64,000 bases of DNA from Acetobacter tropicalis (GTDB taxonomy: Bacteria; Pseudomonadota; Alphaproteobacteria; Acetobacterales; Acetobacteraceae): NCBI RefSeq assembly GCF_001580915.1, contig NZ_LHZQ01000221.1:121270-185269 (forward strand), in the 5' to 3' direction. This document shows positions 18,227-27,173 of this stretch, piece by piece (position 1 is the first letter of the stretch; every line of letters begins with the position of its first letter). Made by a program: the position numbers and the translations under genes. The notes under the pieces were generated by a model. The model saw nothing but the letters and a program-made list of their open reading frames with translations, was not told where the DNA came from and did not search any database.

Positions 18227-19048
18227 ATGTCTTCAGTTCGTTCTTCTCAGTTTTCCTCCCGACCTGTAGCCCTGGTTACCGGGGCGGCAGGGGGTATTGG
18301 GGGCAGGCTTGTCAGCCGCTTGGTGGCGGAGGGCTATCATGTGCTGGCGTTCAGCCGTAAAGGCGAACCCACCGGCCAGCCTTTTGTAACGCCTGTTGCC
18401 TGTGATCTTACTCAGCCAGCGCAGATTGAAGCGGCCGTGGCTGATCTGGCCCGCCAGAACGTGCCGTTGCAGGCTATTGTGCATTGCGCCGGGGTTATCA
18501 CGCCACAGCGTATGGGCACCACGGATACAGCCTGCGTTTCCGCCCAGTTGATGGTTAATCTGGAAGCCCCAATTCTGTTGACCATGGGCGTGCTGCCGCT
18601 GTTGCCAGCAGGCGGCCATATTGTGTTTGTTAATTCCATGGCGGCCCTGGTGCCTTTGGAAGGCAGCAGCATCTATACAGCCAGTAAATTCGGTTTGCGT
18701 GGTTTTGCGTTATCTCTGGCGCAGGACGTGCAAAAATGCGGTATTCATGTTTCGTCCGTCTTTCCCGGCGCGGTGGATACCCCTATGCTGCGGCGGGAAA
18801 TTGATAATGGCGGCTCTCCCCTGAATTTTGTAACGGCTCCTGCAACACCGGATGAAATAGCCGCTATTGTGCAGAAGCTTTTATGCCGCCCGCGGGCAGA
18901 AGTGTTCTGCCCCAGTTCAGACGGCATACTGGCGCAACTCATGCTGATGATGCCGCGCGTATGGCGGCTAATCCTGCCTGTGCTTTTGAAAAAAGGCCGC
19001 AAAGGCCAGAAGAAATATCTGGCAGCGCAACAGAAACCCCCGGTCTGA
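18227..19048 (+). CDS. Short-chain dehydrogenase/reductase
   Basis: 273 residues from the ATG at 18227 (a TTG at 18173 is possible but less likely). The Rossmann glycine motif TGAAGGIGG is near residues 17-25, VHCAG stands for the NNAG motif, and the catalytic YTASK is at 150-154 with a serine about 13 residues before it. Classical SDRs reduce or oxidise carbonyls with NAD(P)H; the substrate is unknown. The C-terminus is basic with a hydrophobic helix, as in membrane-associated SDRs. It stands alone between mtnP and a converging RNA methylase. Confidence 0.85.
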   Translation: MSSVRSSQFSSRPVALVTGAAGGIGGRLVSRLVAEGYHVLAFSRKGEPTGQPFVTPVACDLTQPAQIEAAVADLARQNVPLQAIVHCAGVITPQRMGTTDTACVSAQLMVNLEAPILLTMGVLPLLPAGGHIVFVNSMAALVPLEGSSIYTASKFGLRGFALSLAQDVQKCGIHVSSVFPGAVDTPMLRREIDNGGSPLNFVTAPATPDEIAAIVQKLLCRPRAEVFCPSSDGILAQLMLMMPRVWRLILPVLLKKGRKGQKKYLAAQQKPPV

Positions 19049-19063
19049 TTTTTTGGTCGGGAA

Positions 19064-19087
19064 AGCCGGTTCCCGGCTCTCTTTTCA
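19064..19087 (+). terminator. Probable terminator after the SDR gene
   Basis: AGCCGG (19064-19069) pairs with CCGGCT (19073-19078) around a 3-nt loop, followed by a pyrimidine tract containing TTTT. It lies 15 bp past the stop codon. Confidence 0.5.
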
Positions 19088-19126
19088 AACTGGCGGATGG
19101 TGGATAACGGGGCAAAATAGAACGCT

Positions 19127-19786
19127 TTACGGGGCTACATGATCAGGTGTGAGGACAGTTGGCAGCGGTTCTTCCCGTGTGCCTCTTTTGTTACGCCGCT
19201 TGTATTCGCTCTGATAAGCCCGCCTCTGCTTGGTGACTTCATACAGCATAATTCCTGAACTTGTTCCAAGGTTCAGGCTTTCAATCATGCCGAACATGGG
19301 AATGCTCACGCACATTTCGCTGCGTGCCACAGCCAGATCACTGATCCCACGCGTTTCATTTCCAAACCAGACAGCAAGCTTGGGGTAGATGGTGTAATCC
19401 CCTTCATCAAGAAAAATGCTCTTTTTCCCTTTTACATGAGGGGACGTGACAAGGGATGTGAATCCCATTTTTTCAAGATGATCAAAACAGTCTGCCGTGC
19501 TGTCAAATCGTTTTACAAACGTCCATTTGATGGCTGAGACGGATGTTTTTGAAAGTGTTTTCTGTTCCCGCAATTCCTGCCAGTCATCGGAGAGCGCTTT
19601 CTGCGGATCAACAATATAGACTTTCTCCACCCCAAGCGCATTAACATTGCGGATGACAGTGCCAATATTTTTTATGTTGCTGGGGTCTTCAAGAACCGCA
19701 ATCAGATTCTGGCACCGGAAGGCCTTTATGGAATCTGCCCGTATGCGTGCGGGCTTTTTTGCTTTATCTTTTATCTCTGCATTCAT
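19127..19786 (-). CDS. SpoU/TrmH-family RNA 2'-O-methyltransferase
   Basis: 219 residues from the ATG at 19786 (a TTG start 24 codons upstream is possible). The SPOUT knot motifs are clear: VLEDPSNIKNIGTVIRNVNALG near 36-57, AVWFGNETRGIS near 150 and SIPMFGMIESLNLGTSSGIMLYE near 170-192. Such enzymes methylate the ribose of tRNA or rRNA; which nucleotide cannot be said. The gene is richer in A and T than its neighbours, especially at its 5' end, and has a Lys-rich leader, which hints at a separate origin. Confidence 0.85.
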   Translation of the reverse strand: MNAEIKDKAKKPARIRADSIKAFRCQNLIAVLEDPSNIKNIGTVIRNVNALGVEKVYIVDPQKALSDDWQELREQKTLSKTSVSAIKWTFVKRFDSTADCFDHLEKMGFTSLVTSPHVKGKKSIFLDEGDYTIYPKLAVWFGNETRGISDLAVARSEMCVSIPMFGMIESLNLGTSSGIMLYEVTKQRRAYQSEYKRRNKRGTREEPLPTVLTPDHVAP

Positions 19787-20190
19787 GCTCACAATCTCTC
19801 TTTTGAAAATACGATGTTTTACGATGATCGGACTTTCTGCCTGAAGATTAGCCTTCAAAGTCCATATTTTTACATGAAAAATCAGCTTTGTGCTTTAAAG
19901 AGTATGCCGCAGGGAATACTTCGATCATCAGCAAACAATGATCCATAGGCAGATGAAGTATTGGAAACACTGGAAGGAAAAATTTTAACAATACTCTTTT
20001 CTCATGAAGAGAAAGATCAAGAAGATTATTGAGTGCGCATAAGACCCTTACCGTGTAGGGAAGAGTTATTGTGAAAATAAGCCTATTTACAAAGCAGGCC
20101 CTGCTCATCTGAACAGGGCCTGCGGCAAAACGGTCGGGTATTACGCTAATCAGTAATCTAGGTCGGTCGGAAAAATGATTAAAGACAGTT
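19787..20190. other. AT-rich intergenic stretch, no supported gene
   Basis: About 400 bp, clearly poorer in G and C than the rest of the window. An 86-codon minus-strand frame (19848-20108) exists, but its start lies inside a terminator hairpin and the product resembles nothing I know. The stretch separates the RNA methylase from the porin gene. Confidence 0.5.
20094..20123 (-). terminator. Terminator of the porin operon
   Basis: A perfect 10-bp stem, GCAGGCCCTG (20094-20103) and CAGGGCCTGC (20114-20123), with a 10-nt loop. On the minus strand it is followed by TTTGTAAAT, a short U-tract. It lies 67 bp beyond the porin stop. Confidence 0.6.
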
Positions 20191-21936
20191 CTAAAACGTT
20201 ACAGCAGAGCGTACGCCGACAATATTGCCGCTGTTGGGGCCAATATAATTGCCGGTTTTGTTCGTGACATCGGCGTGGGTATAGTTCAGCATCAGGCGTG
20301 CAAAGCTGAGCAGATACCAGTTTACGCCGATGGTTGCAGTCCAGGCGCGCCCACCAGTGGGGATGGAGGTTGCATCAATCCAGTCCCATCGGGCGGCAAC
20401 TTCCCAGCCGCCAACCCCACCTTCTGTAACAGGATGAAGCACGCGGGGCGTTGCCCACTGCCCGGTGTGGGCGAAGTAGTTGGGTGTCTCGCCTGTCAAG
20501 AACGCGCCTGTCTGGAAACTGAAGGCCTGTTCCGTGCCTTGGGCCCCCAGATTACGCGGGCTGAGAGATAGTCCCGGTGCGGTATCACGCAGTTTCATGT
20601 GGCGTGCGCCATATTCCACCAACCCCCATGCAGGCCCCCAGATGCCGAATAGCTCCACGCCCCCGGCCATGGAGTTGGCAAGGGGAACCATTGGCCCGAA
20701 CTGGAGGCCAAAAGCATCATCCGTGCGGGCCAGCAGCCGCACACGTTGTGAAAAGGACGCAGCGGGTTTGACATCTTCATAAAAGCCCCACGCGCCCAGA
20801 TGGATAAGAGCCTTTTTGCTGCGCCACGGAATATAGTGGGTGCGCAGCATGTAAGTGAGGTCATCCCGCACATTGTTGGTTACGTTGGCGGTGTTGACGT
20901 CATTTCCGCTGATCTGGGTGGCCACATGCCAGTTGTCCCCAAAAATCTTGAATGCGCCGCCAAGACCGTACCAGCCCTTAACGGGAAGGAGCGCATTGGC
21001 AACAATATCGCGGTCAAGAAAGACAGTCTGATCCGATCCGGTTGAGCCATCAAAGGAGCGTTCGTTAAACTTGTTGCCCAGCGTGTATTCAACAAGGTGC
21101 TTCGCCATTTTGTCGCTCCATGTCATGAAGGCGCTCATAACGGAAAGTTCGTTGTTGGAGTAATCGCCTTCCAGAACCCAGGAGAGTTGATGGGCATTGC
21201 CTTCCACCCCAAGGCGCGCAGCGCGCAATGTGGTGCGGGAGACATTCTGCGCCGGGAAGCGGGAGCCAAAAGCCCCACCATAATCCGCCAGAATACGGCC
21301 ACGCATGCGGAAGGAATATGCGTTGTCTGGCGTAGTGATTTCCGGCAGGCCCTTACCCCATTTCAGAACGAGGCCCCCAATGGTGGTGCTACGGTTGGAG
21401 GTTGGAATCTGAGACGCCACACCCATGACTGGCGCGGAGCCGGACGGCATGTTGGAAATTGCGCCAAATGACCCCGGAGCCGCCGGGGAAAGCGGATAGG
21501 CAGCATGGCGGGTGAGGTATATCGGGCTTCCTGGGGCGGGTTCGTCTCCCGCGAAGGTGACGGCTTCCTCCGGGCCGGATTTCAACACAGGCGTGGCGCG
21601 CGCAACCGATGGTGGTGGATAGAGGGCGGGGCTGCGGATAAAGGGCTTTTGTGCGGTCTGTGCGGTGGTGTGTGTTGCCGCCATGCCATGAGTGGCGGCT
21701 GTGACATGAACGGCATTTTTCTCCACCTTGGCCAAGCGGGACTGGAGTTCATGGATCTGCTGGGACTGCATTTTGACGAGGCGCGTTAGCTCCTGCACCT
21801 CCGGGTCAGTTGACGCGGCGGAAGCGTAGGAAGGATGCGTAACGAGGCCGAGCATGCCTAGGCCGAGAGTAGTAATACGAGTGCGCATGGCGGTATCTGT
21901 CAGGAGAAGAGTGAAGGCGTAACGGGTGGAGGTCAT
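20191..21936 (-). CDS. Outer-membrane porin (OprO/OprP-like)
   Basis: 581 residues. A signal peptide (around MRTRITTLGLGMLGL, cleaved after SYASA) is followed by a short coiled coil (VQELTRLVKMQSQQIHELQS region) and a linker. A beta-barrel from about residue 190 matches the phosphate-selective porin O/P type, ending in LRSAVTF-like aromatic C-terminus (VGVRSAVTF). The coiled coil at the mature N-terminus may form a trimer stalk. The first ATG overlaps the upstream transporter stop (ATGA); the ATG at 21888 gives a shorter signal. It probably lets the substrate of the coupled transporter through the outer membrane. Confidence 0.8.
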   Translation of the reverse strand: MTSTRYAFTLLLTDTAMRTRITTLGLGMLGLVTHPSYASAASTDPEVQELTRLVKMQSQQIHELQSRLAKVEKNAVHVTAATHGMAATHTTAQTAQKPFIRSPALYPPPSVARATPVLKSGPEEAVTFAGDEPAPGSPIYLTRHAAYPLSPAAPGSFGAISNMPSGSAPVMGVASQIPTSNRSTTIGGLVLKWGKGLPEITTPDNAYSFRMRGRILADYGGAFGSRFPAQNVSRTTLRAARLGVEGNAHQLSWVLEGDYSNNELSVMSAFMTWSDKMAKHLVEYTLGNKFNERSFDGSTGSDQTVFLDRDIVANALLPVKGWYGLGGAFKIFGDNWHVATQISGNDVNTANVTNNVRDDLTYMLRTHYIPWRSKKALIHLGAWGFYEDVKPAASFSQRVRLLARTDDAFGLQFGPMVPLANSMAGGVELFGIWGPAWGLVEYGARHMKLRDTAPGLSLSPRNLGAQGTEQAFSFQTGAFLTGETPNYFAHTGQWATPRVLHPVTEGGVGGWEVAARWDWIDATSIPTGGRAWTATIGVNWYLLSFARLMLNYTHADVTNKTGNYIGPNSGNIVGVRSAVTF

Positions 21937-23282
21937 GTGAGAGGCTTGTTCTCATAGGGACGAGCCATCAGGCTGGCGGCAAGTCCGCACAGGGCGGCCA
22001 ACGCCAACCATGCGCCCGGAATAGCCCGGTTGCCTGTGGCATGAATGAGCCATGTGCACACCGTAGGCGTAAAGCCACCCACGCAGGTTGCCAGACTATA
22101 CGCCATGGAAAAGCCGGTTGTACGGATGCGCGGCGGCACAATTTCCGTCAGATACACAACGGCGGCCCCATTATAGATGCTGTAGATGATGGCCAGCCAT
22201 AGCTCCACGGTCAGCAGGCGCAGGAAGGAAGGCGCCGCTACCAGCCAGCTCATGGCCGGATAGGCTGTCAGAATAGCCAGAACGGTGGAGGTAATCAGCA
22301 GTTTTTTGCGGCCAATGCGGTCTGATAAAGCGCCAAACACGGGCAGAAGCAGAAAGTTGGTCATGCCAACGCAAAGCGTGACAACAAGACTGTCTGTTGT
22401 GGAAAGATGCAGAACAGCACTGCCAAAAGAGGGCGTGTAGGCAGTAATGACGTAAAAGGACGTGGTGGTCATGAGCACCATCAACAGCCCGGTGGACACA
22501 ACGCGCCATTCACGTGCAATGGTCTGCACAATTTCTGAAAAATGGGGCGGTTTGTGCGTGGTGGCGAAGGCTTCCGTTTCCTGCAGGTTACGGCGCAGGA
22601 AAAACAGAACAGGTACAATCAGGCACCCGATCAGAAGCGGCACACGCCAGCCCCATGCGGCCATATCCGGCGGGGCGATAAGGGTGGCCAGGGCCACGCC
22701 AATGGCGGCGGCGGCCATAACCGCGACCTGCTGGGAGGCGGACTGAAACGCAACAATAAAGCCGCGGTTATGGGGCTGGGCAATTTCCGCCAGATAAACG
22801 GACGTAGACCCCAGTTCCACCCCGGCGGAAAAACCCTGTAACAACCGCCCGCATAGCACTAGAAGAGGGGCCAGAACGCCAATGGCCGCGTAGCCTGGTG
22901 TAAGGGTGAGGGTAAGCGTGCCGATGGACATGAGGGTAAGCGTAAGAATAAGACCCTTGCGCCGCCCGATCCGGTCCACATAGGCGCCAAGCAGCAAAGC
23001 GCCCAGCGGCCGCATGAGAAACCCCGCCCCAAAGGTGGCGAAGGACATCATGAGTTCCGCATAGGGATCTGAGGAGGGGAAAAACGTACGGCCAATGGCG
23101 GCGGCGTAATAGCCAAACACCATGAAGTCGTACATCTCCAGCATGTTGCCGCTGGCAACCTGTGCCGCGGCTTTCATGCGTTCCCGTGTGGTCATAGGTT
23201 TTACGGCCATAGCACTGGATTCGGCATGAGGAGAGGCTTCCGTGTCGGCAAAGCTACCCAGGGTCGTGCTGCTTTCTGTCAT
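21933..23282 (-). CDS. MFS transporter, metabolite:H+ symporter (MHS) family
   Basis: 449 residues with twelve predicted membrane helices. MHS hallmarks are MLEMYDFMVFGYYAAAIGRT (about 48-67), GAGFLMRPLGALLLGAYVDR with the MFS loop RIGRRKG, and LQGFSAGVELGSTSVYLAE. Family members carry citrate, tricarballylate, proline, shikimate or ketoglutarate with protons. The exact substrate is not evident; the first loop is closest to organic-acid carriers in my judgement. It is translationally coupled to the porin, so the two likely serve one nutrient. Confidence 0.85.
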   Translation of the reverse strand: MTESSTTLGSFADTEASPHAESSAMAVKPMTTRERMKAAAQVASGNMLEMYDFMVFGYYAAAIGRTFFPSSDPYAELMMSFATFGAGFLMRPLGALLLGAYVDRIGRRKGLILTLTLMSIGTLTLTLTPGYAAIGVLAPLLVLCGRLLQGFSAGVELGSTSVYLAEIAQPHNRGFIVAFQSASQQVAVMAAAAIGVALATLIAPPDMAAWGWRVPLLIGCLIVPVLFFLRRNLQETEAFATTHKPPHFSEIVQTIAREWRVVSTGLLMVLMTTTSFYVITAYTPSFGSAVLHLSTTDSLVVTLCVGMTNFLLLPVFGALSDRIGRKKLLITSTVLAILTAYPAMSWLVAAPSFLRLLTVELWLAIIYSIYNGAAVVYLTEIVPPRIRTTGFSMAYSLATCVGGFTPTVCTWLIHATGNRAIPGAWLALAALCGLAASLMARPYENKPLT

Positions 23283-23433
23283 GACTCATATCTTGATGTT
23301 TTTTGTTATTGAGCCCGCCTCACAGGGCGAAAGAAACAGTATAAGCACAGATAGGCGTATAATCCTCAATTAAAATAAGACAAATACAGAAAAAAACCTC
23401 AACTGTTTGTTATGAAGAGGAAAAGAAAAGGTA

Positions 23434-24426
23434 TCAGCGTGTGTCTGTCGTCAGGTTTTTCCTGATATCTTCAGAATAAGTTTCTTCTGTCGTGGCGTTG
23501 GCCGGGCGAGAGATACGGCTATGCTGCCGTAGGGTAGGAAAATCCATTCCATCTGTCTGCAAGAGGCCCAGATCATAGGCGAGCGATGCTGTATAACCGC
23601 TCATCAGCACGCGCCAGTCCAGCCGGTAACGCAGCTTGGCCTGAGCGCGTGCCAGAATGCCGGTGGTGCAGTTGTCCGTCAGGGTGTTGTACCATGCGGG
23701 CTGGTGCGCCAGTTGGTCTATCTCCGTCAAATAACTGACAAACAACCGCTCTCTGGCCTGAGGAGAAAGAGAGACTCTGTAGAGATAGACACGTTCTTTG
23801 CGGATATCTGTTCGCACTCCAATAAGATCCCGTTCATCGGCTGTTACGTAGAACAGCTCGTAGTGATGGAAGAAACCTGCGATGGTGGAATAGGGAAACT
23901 TCTTCTGCCTTCGGGTTTCAATGGAAATGGCCAGATGCTTGCCATCATTGAACCCGAAGCTGAGAAACACATGGGCAATGCTGTCTCCCGCCCAGTAAGA
24001 GGTAATGAGGTCAAGCGAGGTCAGCTTGTCCAGATCATAATCGGCATCATAATAGCGTGGCGTATAGTCTTCGGGAGTGCGGTAAATAAAGTTACGCACA
24101 TGATGGACGTGGGCAATGCGCCCCTGCATGGAGACATCGGCAGGAATGGCGTATTCTCCGGCCCAGTCCCGGTTGTTTCGCGGTGGGTCTGTTACATACC
24201 AGACAGAAAACGCCCCAAACAGGAGGAGGCGGGCTGCCGTTTTGAGCCTGCGTGAAGGAACAGGAAAGGTGCCAGCCACCAGAGCAGGAAACAGGAGCGC
24301 CAGTGTTACGCGCAGTCTGTCGGGCTCCAGGGTGGAATAGTAAAAAGCAGCAGCCCCAAACGCGGCACCAACCAGCATACAGGCAGTGACAAGCCTACCT
24401 CTCCATGTCTGGCGGGATAGCGTCAC
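23434..24426 (-). CDS. DUF4105 (Lnb N-terminal-like) membrane protein
   Basis: 330 residues. Two membrane helices lie near residues 12-30 and 38-75, followed by a periplasmic domain from about 85. The DUF4105/Lnb_N pattern is seen in AHVFLSFGF, ISIETRR, GFFHHYELFYVTADERDLIGVR and the NTLTDNCTTGILA motif with an invariant-looking Asn-Cys-Thr. DUF4105 proteins are thought to be NlpC/P60-like thiol enzymes acting on lipids or amides in the envelope; the His and Cys fit that. Its ATG overlaps the stop of the lipase-like gene upstream. Confidence 0.75.
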   Translation of the reverse strand: MTLSRQTWRGRLVTACMLVGAAFGAAAFYYSTLEPDRLRVTLALLFPALVAGTFPVPSRRLKTAARLLLFGAFSVWYVTDPPRNNRDWAGEYAIPADVSMQGRIAHVHHVRNFIYRTPEDYTPRYYDADYDLDKLTSLDLITSYWAGDSIAHVFLSFGFNDGKHLAISIETRRQKKFPYSTIAGFFHHYELFYVTADERDLIGVRTDIRKERVYLYRVSLSPQARERLFVSYLTEIDQLAHQPAWYNTLTDNCTTGILARAQAKLRYRLDWRVLMSGYTASLAYDLGLLQTDGMDFPTLRQHSRISRPANATTEETYSEDIRKNLTTDTR

Positions 24427-26504
24427 GGGTTTGGTCCCGTAGCCATACCAGTGGGGGCGGGAAAAACGGGTGCAGCAGGCTGGTTGTCATTTATGGGTGG
24501 TGCGGTGCGGGTTGTAGGCACATACTGACCGCCGAGCGTCATGATATCCCTTCTAGTCAGGAATTCTGCGGGTGGGGGCGGGTGGGGGCCGGTGTGCAAT
24601 TGCTCAAGCAGAATACGGCGCACTTCCGCAATGGTGATGGGGTTGGATTGCGTGGAATGGCCAGACCGGCGGACCACCAGTTCTGAATCAACATTTTCCA
24701 TATGCGCACTTTTGTAAGACACCACGCCATCATTCTGTTTTTCAAGCGGACCATCTCCCAGCACCGGAATAATGGAGTGCGCCGAGATCTGGTTGGCGAC
24801 CGGAATGGTGGCTAGCGAGCGGATGAAGGAACTGCGGGGGGACATGCCATACACACTTCCCACCCGCCATGGGCGCATGTTCAGGCGGCGGATGTTTGGA
24901 TCGCTCGACATGACAGCTTTGGTTACTTCCGTCACTGTAAGCGGGAAGGTGACCATGCGCCCTACCAGATGTGCCAGTGAAAACCCTGCAATATAACTGC
25001 CATGTTGAGGGGTGGAGATAAACACAACGCTTTTGACTTCAGGAGGAGGGGCCGGAAAGAGTGCTTCCTGCAACAGGGTTTTGCTGGGGGTGTTCAGGTT
25101 AAGGCTGTTCAGAGGGCGCGAGATCATGCCGTTCCATAATTTGTCTCCCGCATCAATGGCCAGCAGCTTGATCAGCAGGCCGCCCTGGCTGTGGCCAATC
25201 AGAGTCATTTCTCCCAAGGCAGGATCAGCCTGCACGCCGCCCAACTGGTGAACGGCCTGTTCAAGTGCCTTGCGGAGTTGCAGGGCGGAATAGGGAATGG
25301 GGTTGCCTGTGGCGTAGGAAAACAGCCAGAATTCGTAATTCTGACGAATTTCCGGGTCTTCCAGCAGATCATTGATCATATCGGCCCAGCGGGCGGCGCT
25401 GGAGGCTGTGCCATGCACCAGAATAACTGGACGGTGCCCATGCTGGTGGGGTTCAATGGCGATGAGCTGCGGAATGCTCCCTTGGTCAAACAGCCTTCCG
25501 TCCAGAAACCCCTTGTATTCGGTAGACCAGTCCATGGCCTCGTTCAGGCTGACGGCACGTGCGGCGGTCTGGTCATACTGTAAAGGTGCATCGTCTGGCA
25601 GGGAAGATGAGGAGTGCGGATCATCAATAGCGGTGAGGTGCAACACCGCTGTTTGGTGATCGGCCAGCACCTGCTGGCGCGGGTTGTTCATTACAAGCTG
25701 TAGATTGAGGGGAACGCGCAGCTTATCCGTAATCTGGAAAGACTGGCTTTCTTGTTTCGTCAGAAGGGGAAGGCCAGCAACGGGTTCCCCCAACCCCATA
25801 TGGCGATAGATGTTTTGCACCCCACTGATGGAAAGCCGCGCCAGCGGGCGCAAATCCGTCAGCTCGTGTCCGTGCCACTGGAACGGTGTTGTGGAGGCCT
25901 CCACATCGAGCGTGCCAGACGGAAGGCTCCATTGCTGGGCCGAGAGGGTAATGGGGGTGCCCAGAGCTTCCGTCAGGCCAAACATGTAGATATCGCACGC
26001 CTGCCGCAGATGCGGGTCATACCCGCTGGGGCGGTCTGCCTCTGGTGCTGTGGGGTTCAGGTACGCATAGGCATAAAGAGCCGCAGCCATGAACTGTGCA
26101 CGGTCCTGGGTTTTACGGGCGCGCTGGTAACTGAGTTCGGCCAACGCGAACAATTGATCTTCCAGCTTGTGGGCATAAAAATGCCGCTGCGTCATGACGC
26201 GCAGGGTGTCGATTGTCCGCGTGGGGTGAGATTCCCACAGTTTCAGCAGGTTCTGGCGTTGTAGGATGGTGTGAGTGGTATTGCTCAATTGCCTGCCGCT
26301 GAGGGCGCTGCGGGCGCGGTCCGTATAGGCATGTTGAAGGGAGACTTCACGGACGGAAACGGGAGACGCGCATCCGGCAAGCAGAAGCAGGAGAGCGGCA
26401 GAGGCAGCAGTTCTGGGCAAAAGGCGGAGGCGTCTGATCACGGGCACATCGCAGGGCAGAAAGGAAAAGGGCGTCTGGTTGGGTATCTGTTCTATTTCCT
26501 TCAC
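24423..26504 (-). CDS. Lipase-like alpha/beta-hydrolase lipoprotein
   Basis: 693 residues. A lipobox (LLLLAGCAS) near residue 45 follows an Arg-rich leader. The N-terminal half (about 60-330) is alpha-helical and unassigned. From about 360 an alpha/beta-hydrolase appears: PVILVHGTASSAARW as oxyanion loop, the nucleophile elbow GHSQGG with Ser near 439, and later VVSYKSAHMENVDSE plus RSGHSTQ supplying acid and His. It is likely tethered in the envelope and may cleave ester lipids. The gene ends in a 4-bp overlap with the DUF4105 gene, suggesting joint action. Confidence 0.72.
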   Translation of the reverse strand: MKEIEQIPNQTPFSFLPCDVPVIRRLRLLPRTAASAALLLLLAGCASPVSVREVSLQHAYTDRARSALSGRQLSNTTHTILQRQNLLKLWESHPTRTIDTLRVMTQRHFYAHKLEDQLFALAELSYQRARKTQDRAQFMAAALYAYAYLNPTAPEADRPSGYDPHLRQACDIYMFGLTEALGTPITLSAQQWSLPSGTLDVEASTTPFQWHGHELTDLRPLARLSISGVQNIYRHMGLGEPVAGLPLLTKQESQSFQITDKLRVPLNLQLVMNNPRQQVLADHQTAVLHLTAIDDPHSSSSLPDDAPLQYDQTAARAVSLNEAMDWSTEYKGFLDGRLFDQGSIPQLIAIEPHQHGHRPVILVHGTASSAARWADMINDLLEDPEIRQNYEFWLFSYATGNPIPYSALQLRKALEQAVHQLGGVQADPALGEMTLIGHSQGGLLIKLLAIDAGDKLWNGMISRPLNSLNLNTPSKTLLQEALFPAPPPEVKSVVFISTPQHGSYIAGFSLAHLVGRMVTFPLTVTEVTKAVMSSDPNIRRLNMRPWRVGSVYGMSPRSSFIRSLATIPVANQISAHSIIPVLGDGPLEKQNDGVVSYKSAHMENVDSELVVRRSGHSTQSNPITIAEVRRILLEQLHTGPHPPPPAEFLTRRDIMTLGGQYVPTTRTAPPINDNQPAAPVFPAPTGMATGPNP

Positions 26505-26923
26505 GCCAGTGCGTCACTCAGCGGCTTTTTTCTCAGTGGCCAGACAGCCCTCCCGCGTACAGTGCCGAAAAAGAAACTCATGGCTTCCATCCCAGGACCG
26601 CTGGCGCTGCCATGGGGACCATTTGTGCCCCAGAAGGCGGCAAAGGGCACGTGATCTGAACCACCTCATCCTTTTGCTTTCTGGATCGGATTTATCTGGT
26701 TAGAAATCACAACACGGTCCTGCTTCAAATGGCGCTTATCTGGAGGTGAAGTGTAGGTCCGTATTCGCCGCAGTTCCACCCCCGTACGCCTTTTACAGGG
26801 GAACGCCCGTCCAGCGTCTCTTCTCTGCTCTGCAAGAACAGCAGACAGACTAAGCTCGACACGGAAGACGTGAAGACCCGACAGTTATTTCTAACTGAGT
26901 GATTTTATTGAATTTTAGGAAAA
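26505..26923. other. Intergenic region with hairpins, no gene seen
   Basis: 419 bp between the lipoprotein gene and tRNA-Tyr. No convincing reading frame. Several inverted repeats occur: GTTCCACCCC (26773-26782) against GGGGAAC (26798-26804), TCTGCT (26824-26829) against AGCAGA (26840-26845), and CAGTTA (26882-26887) against TAACTG (26892-26897), followed on the plus strand by an AT-rich tail. This could be a small structured RNA, but I cannot match it to a known family. Confidence 0.35.
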
Positions 26924-27009
26924 TGGTGGAAGGAGTTGGATTCGAACCAACGTAGGCGTACGCCAGCGGATTTACAGTCCGCCCCCTTTAGCCACTCGGG
27001 CACCCTTCC
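26924..27009 (-). tRNA. tRNA-Tyr (anticodon GTA)
   Basis: On the minus strand the 5' end is GGAAGGGTGCCCGAGTGG and the anticodon loop reads CTGTAAA, giving GTA. A long variable arm is present, as expected for bacterial tRNA-Tyr. The T-loop GGTTCGAATCC is intact and the 3' CCA is encoded (TGG at 26924-26926 on the plus strand). The acceptor stem closes over seven pairs, one of them G-U. Confidence 0.95.
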
Positions 27010-27024
27010 GGCTTGTTGAGGAGT

Positions 27025-27053
27025 GAACTAAAGGCAGGGGGGAGCGTTGTCAA
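27025..27053 (-). promoter_or_regulatory. Promoter of tRNA-Tyr
   Basis: Read on the minus strand: a perfect -35 TTGACA (27053-27048), a 17-nt spacer, and a weak -10 TAGTTC (27030-27025). Transcription would start about 8-10 nt before the mature tRNA end at 27009. Confidence 0.65.
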
Positions 27054-27173
27054 TGGCCTGTTTTCATTCTCTTTCCTCTTTCTCCAAAAAACTTTCTCTT
27101 GAGCGGCTGGACACGGTATCGGCTTGTCGGTGATGGTGCGGCGATGCTGATTTTTTGAGCGGGAGAGACTTTT

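Noticed and set aside
19848..20108. 86-codon minus-strand frame in the AT-rich gap
   Set aside because: The start codon lies within a terminator stem, there is no ribosome binding site, and nothing is recognised in the product.
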